From Tomocerus qinae (Eukaryota > Arthropoda > Collembola > Entomobryomorpha > Tomoceridae), in contig CM034548.1 in NCBI GenBank assembly GCA_020055645.1, forward strand, positions 15,004,001-15,068,000: a stretch of 64,000 bases of DNA. Reading direction: 5' to 3'. Shown piece after piece: positions 34,801 through 46,800 of the stretch. Numbering within the stretch: position 1 is the stretch's first letter; the number at the start of each line of letters is the position of its first letter. The position numbers and the translations under genes are program-made. The notes under the pieces were generated by a model. It was given only the letters and a program-made list of their open reading frames with translations, was not told where the DNA came from and ran no database searches.

Positions 34801-37800
34801 ATTTTTCGCTTGTTCCAAACACTCTTTGTAGTTGGGATAATCTTCACTATTATTTCTAGTCCGCTCTTTGCAACGAATACCCTCAGAATCAAATGTTGCC
34901 CAACTCAACCACTTGCGATGATGAAACACCTGTAAAAAGTATCAAAATGTTCTGAGTCAAAGGTTCAGAACAGCAAATTAGCAAAATTGTCACGATATTA
35001 TTGTTGTTATATCCAATAAACTTGAACCAACGTGATTGGCGTGGTGGTGAAATTCTCCAGTCTCTGGATTACAGACGTACAATGGCAGAAGTTTATAACC
35101 TAGATAATAATAAACAACTTAGTCAATACAACCATAAAATCAGCAATCACAAGAAAACAAATTGTCAACGAACAGCAAATAAACAGCTACACAATTGAGC
35201 GAGTTAAAGTCGATTTCCAGCTCTTTGCTACAGATAGAAGATGCTCTCGCACTATCTAATGGACAGAGTTGCATTGCATTGTATTCCCTCCTAGCACGAA
35301 CTTAAACTCACAGGGTTCCATTTTCTCCTCGATCTGGAAACCGGCAGAAAGAACAGCACACATAATGTGATCGAACTCAAAAGTTAGTGATCCGAACTCT
35401 CCTTTCCTTGACTAAAGATGATATTAATTGCGAATTATGACACTCTCTTGCCATGCGTTCGTGGAATATCCTTGCACTTCATTGCATATCCATACTCGCG
35501 GTCGCGCGTCGTTTATGCTCTAGTTTTCTGATTTGCTAACATCGCGTTGATCTCCATCATGATTGACTGTCATGACTGCCGAATCCGTTTAGAGCCCATA
35601 TATACCTGCACTGCACTGCAGCAACCTGTAGTGTAGCTACTCTTATCAGTTGGGAATTGGAAATGCCGTTTTCATTTCAGCATTTAAAAAGTTTGTTGAA
35701 ATGGCTTGCATTAAAATACAACTTAGCTTAACTTAATCATACTTCCATGTCATAACCCTCCATACAATGTTAGGCTATTTTTTTAAACTCATGCTGTACA
35801 AAAGTCAGGATTGTGCCACAGAAATCGATATTTCTCCCTTCCTTTGGAAAAGGGTGTAAGGTCTCACTCCCTGACACAATACCGAAGGTATGTACGGCTC
35901 CTTTTTTAAATTAAACAATAATACAGTATTACCGTTCAAAGTTTGGGAATCTACAGTCTGAATTTGTCTCAAATATACAACTCAAAATTTAAAATAGTTA
36001 ATGATAACTTTTTCAGAAACCAGCCTTATTTGTTTCCCTAAATTGTTTTCACTTTATTATGACATCAATTTATTGGCTTTCTAAGAGTCGAACCCCAGGA
36101 ATTTAAAGGTGATATTAACAATTGTTGTATTTAGTTACACGGGATGAGCATTGTCAATGATAATAACGCCCAGTTTATAGTCCATGTTCCACGAAGTTAT
36201 CATGGGAGGATAATGCCGAGATGCATTTATAGTTAAAAACAAAGCATTAAATGAAGGTGAAAATCGTCACTCTTGGACCGTTGACTTCATTGAAATATTT
36301 CAATAACTCGGAAAGTGAAGAACTGATTCATTTTAACGTCAAAATAACGTCGTAAAACTCAAATTGTAAATTTTGAAAGTGAAAAATTTTACTGTAACTT
36401 CACGATAACTTCGTGAAACCTGAACTATAAATTAGACATAAGGTAAAATTCTTATTGACAGTGCGAGCTAGCGCTAGCAGGACAGAGTGCTAGCCAAACA
36501 CGTTTTTAATATTTACAGTTCACAATACGTGATATACCGGGAAAATGATTGACAGCTGAAAAAACCTAAATGATTTGGAGTCCAACCAAATTTTGGACTC
36601 TAAGACATTCTATGACGTAATCAAGATTTGTTCAATGCTGCAAACCTGAAAATTTAAAGCGGCGTAATGCATATGATTAAAATAATGCAAACACAGGAAT
36701 GATGTTTTATTCAATTTAGCCCAGTATGGTTTTTTAAATCGACTATTCAATGTTCGTAGATTTCTTAGCCAGGCAGCCCGATTGTAAAAATTCACATTCA
36801 CACTAGGTCGTTTACTGTTTTATGAGGTCTTTTTCTCCAATTCTACAATTAAATGCTCGGCAATCGAACCAATAGTTTTATGTACTACTACAAAATAGAT
36901 GAATGATATAACTTACTTTGTGCCGATTGAAGACTCCTGCTACTTAGGTCCAAATGGTAATTAATTTGATTGCCTAAAACTAAAGTGCTTCTTTTATGAT
37001 GTAAGAAATGGTGACACTTGATGAAACGAAGGCGATTAAGTGGAAAATTGCAAGAGTATAAATGATGCAAAGTATTTTGGCAACCTTGAGCTGGAAATCG
37101 ACAAAGACTAAAAGTGATAGTAAATAGAGCAAGTACCATGTTCAGCAACTAACTTCACAGCTTCAATCACATACTCTGCTTCTTGGAGAGATGCATGAAA
37201 CGGAATAGAAAGACGAGTAAAACCAGGTCGAAAGATTTCATAGGATGATCCTTCTAAGTATCTTCTCAAATGACTTCTATCCAACCGACTATACAAATCA
37301 CAAGAGAAAATGTAATTTCCCGTGATTTCCGCTAAGATACAAATAAATATTAAAGTAGTCCTTACCTGTCTTCTAGAAGTAAGCTTTCGTACTCCAGGGC
37401 TAATTTGCTATCGATTCCTAATAAATGTTGTCCGTAGGGACCAGCACACGCACATCCGCCTCGTGATTGAATCCCGAAAAGGTCATTTAACAAAGCGACG
37501 ACAAAGTTGTGATGTAAGTACAAGCCCTAAAAGAATAATTCTATAGGTAAAAACAAACTTTGACTTGCTCGTGTAAACAAATAATTCTTATAATGATTAA
37601 GGTCCATACACTCTCCAGATGTTCGATGAGGAAAGAAATGATTCCTATTCGTGGACTAATATTTTGTCCGAGGATTTTGATTTCAGGAGAGTTTGACCAT
37701 TCAGAGATTGCTTTCCTACGACCAGAAACCACACACTATGAGATTCCCTTACTTTCTTTGGAGGATAGAATCCTGAAAAATGATCTGATTGGTAAAGACT

Positions 37801-40800
37801 TACTTTGTGTACAGACTTTCTCGGGAAACTATACTTTGGGATCCGATAGCATCCTTCAAACGAAACACAAGTCCCAATCGAATAGACTCTACGATGGCTG
37901 GTGTACCTCCTTCCTCACGGTACTCAGTGTTCTGTATCATATTATCATAAAGCATAAAAACTCGCATCGCTCTAATTTATTAACAAAAGTGATAACAGCT
38001 GACGTATTGACAGACTACCTTGAGATAACGATGTCCCTCCTGAGTGACAAAAAACACCGTCCCTCCTCCACCACCATTTGGAATAGGATTTTCAAACAGA
38101 GATTTCTTTGCAACCAAAACTCCTTCAAAATACAAATTTATTTGCAACAGATAACGTTATTATGCTAATAATCACAACAAATTACCTTGCATGCTTACCA
38201 ATATCAGAAAGAAATCATTTTTTTCAAAATATAGCTATAGATAGTGTTGCCAGATGCCACGGTTCAATTTTTGGGACCTATAGATACCTACTTAATTGTG
38301 TGTATCCCTAACATATGTAGCATTTTGTAAAGATTGTATGATTTTGAATGAAATGCAAGAAATGATTAGTGTATTATAAGATTATAGCTTGGAGATCGAA
38401 TGACAACTCTCTTAGGTACTCGTCTTCAACCGCTTTAACTTACTGTTTACACATTATGACGGTCAGAAGACTCACACTTGTACTTTTTAACCCTCTGCCA
38501 TTTACCTTATGCACATATTACATACATGGGAATAAGTTCATGGTCAAACATAATCATATTTCAACATTGCACTTGGATGAAGGATGGAAGTTAGTAGTAC
38601 GTAAGCTATAAAAATTACTACAATATAGTAAAGAAGATGTATTAGTAGGCATTGTTTGCAAAATTAGCTTATAGTACGCCACTGCATGCAAATGCAACAG
38701 GTGCAGAAAGTATTAGCACTATATTGAGCTATACTATATTAGAATGTTCGCATAGTTATGCAAATACATGAGTATTGGGTTACGTTAAAAGGATCAAAGA
38801 GTGCAAACTATAGTATCCGATATGCATGTCTACTTTGTCTATTCTACGACGCTTCAATATGCAGATTAGAAAATAGAAAACTCCAGTACATTATATTCAC
38901 ACGGTGTAGGGTGACCGTTTAGCGGTGTCTTATTATTGCCTTACTATAGCGTAACATGAGATAAAAATGTAATTTTATGTTCGTACTGTTCAAAAATAAA
39001 CATTTTGTACAGAGACTTACAGCGTTGTTAAAAACTGTAAATAATTACCTGGGGTTTGTGGTCCGCCCATGAATTTATGTCCGGAAAAATACAATGCGTC
39101 TTTTTTAGCTAATCCTTCCTCGTTTTGGTTAGTTACTATAGGATTCATCACAATTTGTACATGGGCTGCAGCAGCTGAGTAATCCCAAAGAGCTAGTCCT
39201 CCGTACTTGTGCATCAGAATTGTAATAGCTATATCATCCGTAGGAATCCCACTGATATTAGAAGCCACTGAGAAACTACCAATGATCAATCTATCCTTTA
39301 TTCCTTCAGCAACAGTCTCAATAAGTTTCTCCTCCAAGAAAGCTACATTGAAGACGCCATTCGGCGTTTGGGGAATATAAACCATCTGTTAATAATAAAT
39401 TATCAAAGCTTAATTGAGACTTGTATAATGGTTCAGAATTAAATCCATGGTCCATACACACAGAGAAAAAAACTATTTACTACTCACTACAGAACGTAAT
39501 ATCATTGTATAACTAGTATGGACTTGTAAAATGGAAATGTTTTAATGTTTACCACTACATTGTTTATTTATTAGCAAATAATAAATTCATTCATCTCAAT
39601 AGTTCAAAAAAGGAAAATCTCATTTCCAATATGACATGAGGTAAGTCTATGAGTATGGTCAATGTTAACAACGCAATTAGTAAATAGATGGGAATAATAA
39701 GTATACCTTACAGCCGGCATCCCTCCATGGTAATAAATTAGAGTGATGCTCATAGGGTCCAACAAAAACAACTGGAGGAGGCTTCTTGGGATCTCCAATC
39801 ACCGCATTAACTAATTTGTGAACCGCTCCTGTAAAGACATGTAAGATATATAAGATGCACTGTAGACAGATAGAAAGCGATATTCATCGATAGTAGGGAT
39901 TTGGCCAACTATTCATTTATAGAAGATGCATTAAAATATTTGAGAACGTGAGGAAGAAGCGATTAGAGGAGTAGTAGTGTTGGGATATGTGTTAGCGGTA
40001 ATAAGGGTACTCAGGCAAAATCAGGACTGCCAGTAAGCGTAATTTATTAGTTTTTGGCTAAAAAATATAACACTGTATATTTTCCGAAAGATCATTATTT
40101 TAGCTTTGGAAATGTGTTATCAAAATTTTAAAAAGTTCTCACATGAATAACAGACTATTAATTTCAAATAAAGTACATCAAGTAAATATTTGTATTGACT
40201 ATAACTTTTTCAATTTTAACAAGATTGCTTTTTGGATAAAATATTATTACATTTCGGTTAAAATAATGTATTTTGGTTAAATATTATAAAGTGTTTAGCA
40301 TGATTTAAGATAGGGTTGAAGCCGCTAACATATGTATTTGTTTACCAGTCGCTCCAGATCCACAGAAAATTACAACGTCGTGTTCCGATGCTCCCACAGA
40401 ATTGCGTACGATATCTTTGGCTTCATGCCTAAGTATTCAGCAAATGTTTCATGACAACCTCAATATAATATTGCATGTAAACGGCCTAGCTCAACGGAAT
40501 ATCTTAAGATTCGTCCATCCACTCATCCATAAATAGACTAGACTACTCACACCAACAGTGCATTGTATGTATACATATACATGTTCATGTGAGTGTCCTC
40601 ATGCAACTATATGCATTGTTTGAAATAGCCAAAATATTTAAGCGTCTCTCTCTCCTCTAGTAGAGTTGGTCGTCCTCAGCCAAGCCTCGCAATGACACAA
40701 GCATTCATGACGTGTTCACATGCTAACTAACAGTAACTGCCTAATCAATTGAATTAAGTCTGAGGAAAATCACCGAAACATAGTCGTCTGAGAAGAGGTT

Positions 40801-43800
40801 AGCGTAGCGGTCGTATGTGTGTTTCCGTAGTAGGGCAGCACATTATCACGAATAAAATCTTCTATACAGCGCAGAGGTTGTCCTGATGCTGTGTGGTCCA
40901 TATAAACACCTGGAATTAATCAATACAAGAGTTAATCTCACATGTCATTGCTATTGCTCTATAGGTATATCTCACTCCAAGTAGACTAACGACCAATAAT
41001 CCAGTTCAATCTGAATCAAACGAATTTATCTAGCAAAGTTGTTGAAAATAATAATATTATCGCAAAACACGTATCTGTCCTATGTGAGTGAGATCATTCA
41101 ATCTAACTTGGCAGAAGCTCAACAAGCATTCACAGCATTTACTACTTGACACTCCACAGTGCTATTATGGACACTTTTATGTCTGATGGATGGGTAGTTA
41201 AATAAAATATCTGATTTCAGCTGCTGAGTTAAAAGCATTATATCCAGACAACAACTTTTCAGCACACAAAACTTTTCTCCCAAGATGCACCATGCAGTCT
41301 TTCCATTGACAACATATGCTTACATAGGTAATCTTATTAAAAAGCCTGTTCAAATCAGATTTCTTTCACATGATCTACCAAATAGCATCTTTCTAATAGT
41401 AGATTACAATAATCATAGCCACCCAGTCACACTCACAACAGTGCTAACATTGCTACACTATATAAGTCCAAAAAACATATCTATGTAGGTATATATTTTA
41501 TATAGGTTGGTTAAGCTAATATTTACAACCGTACAACAGAATGCAAAGGCTGATAACTGATAACGCAAATACCAGAGTATAAATTGTAAATATCGTTTAA
41601 GTAGGGACATCATATTGCTACATGCTTACTTTACGATATTACGATAGTTGTTTACATTTTACTTGTACATCGTCAGTCAAGAAGTTATTATATCTACCCA
41701 TACGAATTAATATGGGTAGAGCATATCTGAAATGACACAGGCAACTGTAAATGAGCGCAAAGTCAGCTTCTGAATAACATTAAATTAATAAGTGATTAGA
41801 TTATATATACTTCGCATTTAATATTTAGTTGGGAATAAAACATTAAATTACTCCTGGCTTGGTTTAGAATTCAAATGTATAAAAACTGTCTCCCATGTAA
41901 ACTAAACGCTTTTCAAGTTACCTCAACAACGCAACTTCATAGGCACATCGATCAGCATTATAGGTTGACTTAAATGCTCCAACTATCGCTCTTTTGTTCA
42001 ATGCAGTTCTCGTGCTTTTATGACTTCTGCTAAACCCATCATATACGAGGTCAACTATTGCAAAAAAACTCTAATGTCAATTACGTCTTTCAGTTAATTA
42101 ACTTTGAAGCTGTTATTTTTAGCTAGGCGACGTGATAATTGCTTCTACTCTCTAGCTCTAGATTAAATTCAAACTCTTTCTTAGCTCGTCTCAGTCTCAT
42201 CAGGATTATGTTGATATCAGTCAAAGGTTGGATATCCGCATAAATAATAATACCAGTACACCAACTGTATTTTATAAATGTTTCGTTAATTGATGAAAAG
42301 CTTAATGAAGTTTGGCAAAACTTGCGAAAACAACTGCGTATTTAAATGTGGAATTGAAGTCATGCTTTGACATTTAGACAATTTAAAAAAGAAATGACTT
42401 TTTTATGACCCAGATTGGTAGAGAAAGTAAAAAATATTCACAAAATATCCTGCCGTTGGAAATCATGATGCGTCGATTGGATAGAAAGCCTTTAAGTGTA
42501 GTTAGTAGTAGGTGTTCATAGTATTCAATTAGTCATTTGTATACTTGTCCTGAAAACGACATAATGTTCAACATCTGTCGCCTCCACGTCGTCCCTACTA
42601 AAAACGAGCAGTCGCAGTCTCTACTGTGATTAAGCTCTGGGGAAAACAATTACTTCGCCAATTCTATTAATTACTTTCTATCGAACCACGTTTACATACG
42701 CAACAACGCCTGTCTTTTTCCGCTCGGCAATTCAGCAAATAGACATCTCATAGTTTGCAATCATTATATAAACGTGTAATTTGCAATATCCTCTGCTATT
42801 TGCACAGTTATTATATTATTACTGTAACTATGAGAGAGTCTCTTATGAACACAGAATAGAATAATTAAGACCTGTCATTTGTTAAGATTGGAATGACTTT
42901 TTTATTGCTTCAGATGTAATTGAGATAGTGTTTTCTATGGTAACAATTACTACGCAATAGGTACAAGTAAATTATTATTATTCAAACAGCTTCATACTTT
43001 AATAACTGTAACAAAACCTTGAGTATATATGGATGTAGAGTTTTCTAGGGCAATGATGATCTCATGTTTACAAAATTTGCATGTTTTTATGTTTTTGCAT
43101 AAATGTAGCTTATAAATAACATCAATAAGTACTCAAAAACTAGAGCTTCCTTATACCATAGTGTGATATGTGATAAATATAGCGTTTGACTTAAACGTGC
43201 ATGCTTTGACATAAAAGCAGAAATGAAAATACCTATTACGTCCGGAATAACATGCTATTGACTCAGAATGCCATATCAAGTTAGAAGTTACACTACAATG
43301 GAATTTGCAATCATGAGCAAATAGAAGTGTGTGAGCTAAAACACGTTTCCTTTAGGATGCGAGAAAACAACTAGCATCGCAGATGAACCTAGGTTAAAAC
43401 AAATATATATCGAAACATATATTTGAGTAAAAAAAGAATGGCGTAGGCGTCTAAGTCAAGATAGGAGTTTCTAATTCACTACTGCTTATACCTACAAGTA
43501 AATATATCCAATCTGTAACAAAACTTGAGTAGGTTGTACAGTTTGGAAAGTATTGTGCAATGATAGTACAATTTTTTCAGGCATCTGCAAACTATAAGGG
43601 CTAATGACTGTTACAAAAGATCAACTTGAAGTATCTGCCTCTAGAAGATTCTTCATTCAACCGCAGCTGAAATAGTAATACTACTTTGAGTATCATAATA
43701 GTAACTATATATATACGTATGATACTAAAAAAAGGAAAAAATGAATGTCGTGTCTTAAACAAATTTTCAGACTTGATTTATTGTAATGATCACCTTGTTA

Positions 43801-46800
43801 TTATTGGTATCATCATATGTGCATAACAGCCGTGGATCACAGATTCTCAACGAAAAACAGATTGCAGCAACTGCACTTACTCGATCTCAGTACCAGAAAG
43901 AAGTGAGAACATGAAGAGAAGACAAAAAAATAAAGACTTGGATAACATATGGAATCAGCTTCTACATGGTACATTTATACATTCGAATCATAATCGTGCA
44001 ATGAAGAGCAACTTTAAAACTTTCAAATTTTTGACTCCGTCTTTCATACCGTACAAAGCCTTTCTTTCATAAAACGTCGGAAGGTTTTCTACATAGTATG
44101 TTTATTTAACTGTACGTTATACACTTCCGTCTCCATCTTTTAATGTGACTTTAATTCATTTGGAAAATGTGCTTAAGTTGCTACTCTTCCATTTTATTCA
44201 AAACCTAATTAAATTCGAATACTAGTCAAATACAATATTGATGAGAAAAGATTTCCTATGCGACTCAAAATATCTTTCGCAGTTATTTAGGTTGACGTAG
44301 TGAGTCAATTCTCGGAAACTTTTTTTTCCTTCCTTGGACTTTAAAATATTTTCGGCTTATCTTAAAAATCTTAATGTCGACGGTGAAATAAACTTTTCAT
44401 GCTGAAAATAATATTGCTATGCGTTAAGGCACAAGGTTAAAGAGGTAAAGCGAAATGCAACAGGTGCGATCGAGAATGTATGCCAGCTCTTCCTTCCTTA
44501 TTTATAGCATTACAGCCACATAAAATGACTCTGCTTTTATCGGATTCTCTGTACATACAGTTGGTAGTCAATTTTACAATTCCACTAGAATTCAAACACA
44601 TTGATAAATGGAGACTTTCGATTCGTTTATCATTTCATCATTTTAATATTATCATACATAATCCTCATCAACCTGATTACCTAGTTCAATGTCAAAATGT
44701 TACTATTATTTTTCCCATCAACTTCTTATTAATAGTTACATTTACTTTCCAGTGTCTTGTTCATGAGACTTAGTTACGTCTGTAAGACTAAGTTTGAAGC
44801 CATATAGTTACAATACTGGAGAGCTAAACCTTACATGGCATATACTAGTACATACCAGTTATGTAAATCATCACACAGACACACATACTTTGAGTGTCAC
44901 ATTAGTTTTATAGTATAGAAGTGTCATATAACATGAACATTGATAAACACGATTCACACGCAAACAAGAAATTCCTATTTCATAGATAATAATACTAGTA
45001 CCTACACTAGTATAGTTTGCAGGATTGATATTCCTATCTCTTTTACGATTTTGCATAAGATATTTTAGTCAGCTTTTAACTATGCTGCGCTAATTAGTTA
45101 GAGAGTTATTAGGTAAGTAATAAGCATGCAAAACATGTATACACAATATATCAAAATAGCTGTACAAATACTATACACAATCTATTTTTAAACTATACAA
45201 TAATATTGACTATATAGTTAAAGAAGGTCTAGAAGGAAATTGATGACGCTTATTTGTGTGCAAATTGATATAACCTCTGTGACCCCATAGACAATAAAAG
45301 TAATATTTAACGTACTTTACTGCTATACGTCGTTTGGGAACAAAACTCCGGGAAGATTATTTTAACAATATACATAAGTTTAAAAATAGACTCGACCATT
45401 TTCTACTAAGTGCTTTAAAACATTTTAAACGTGTATTCTTAAATTCTACATTTTTCTTCTGTTAAAAGCAAAGATTAGAGCTTTACATATTGTAAGAACT
45501 ATTGCATTAGCACAATGTAACGCAACTCACCAACAAGTTGCACGGTTTCTCGGTGAAGAGGCCTAACTTTTGGGATACAATGTTACTATAGTCACGGTTT
45601 GGCCTTTTAGATAGAGAGAGGCAGGGCAGGGGTGACCCATCGGTTCTTAAAACGGACTATAATATGCAAGCTAACTAAATATAAATATATTTTTTAAAAA
45701 AATAGGTAGGAGTAACACATAGTTGGGCTGTGAAAAAGCTTTCCCAAGGTTATATGCATAATTGTATGTGAATTTTATTGTCCTACACAGTTTACATTGC
45801 ATCTACACGGGTTAAGAATACTTCTCTGTGGTTAGTTGGCAGGTAATTACACAATGTCAAAGTACTACAACAAACAAACTCAATGGAGCAAAACAGTTGA
45901 CTGCTTATTTAGGCCTATTGACTTGCTTATGGAATAGGAATGTACATAAACCTACAATGCAAATCTATTTTAATGAGACTACTTTTATCACTAATGAAAC
46001 CGCATTGAGCATTCGCTCTATTCACCCATAGCATTGTGTTTACAAAAGTACAATACAACGCTAGGCATAATATTTGCCATCTCCATTCTAGAAAACAAAA
46101 CGTTCGTAATTGTTATGGATAACCTTATGAGACCAAACCATTTCAATTGAGCTATAGTTATGCTAAATGCGGCTTGTGCTATTAATCAGGAATATTGATG
46201 AGCTTCATTTTGCTAGGAGTACAGCCTAATGTATAGCATTGCTCTAAAGGTAAAACTAAAGGTACATTACTAACCATAGAATACATCTATTTCTATGGGT
46301 AAAACCCATAATACGTAAAGGTAACCCTCTCCATTTCATTGGCACACAAATATAGAAAAGGTCTGGTGGTCTCTATAGATAGATATATTATAATAGATCA
46401 GTATCTCCCGTGTTAATTTTTTAACAGTAAATTACTAACTTCCTTCCCACCAGGCTTTCATCTCTTGTCAAATAGCAGTACGCACTCTTAGGTTGCCAAA
46501 CTGCTAGTCATAGTAATATAATTAGGATTAGAGAGCTTTAGAAAAAGAGAAAAGATTGGTCTCAATCGTAAATTACGTTGCATTATTTGTAGGGATTGCG
46601 TTGAAGAGGAAAACGAGCTTCAGTGCTAGTCTACTTAACTAGCAACCAATAGATCTATAGACTTAAAGGAAATGCGCTTTCAGAATGGCCTTCACTGGAT
46701 TTTTAATTAATTGCATCAAAGCATGCAATAAGTATCATCTCTACCGTCCGTCTACTGTATATAAAGCGTTTATTTATTTATATTGCACAAATAAAAATTC

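Noticed and set aside
36060..36110. tRNA-like GGGTTCGACTC word on the minus strand
   Set aside because: Flanking bases do not form T-arm or acceptor stems and no A box is present.
37755..37778. A 23-nt micro-exon between fusion-gene exons 7 and 8 (acceptor TTTTTCAG, donor AAAGTAAGG)
   Set aside because: It breaks phase with the next exon; direct joining of 37804 to 37715 gives the family sequence YTKKAISEW in frame.
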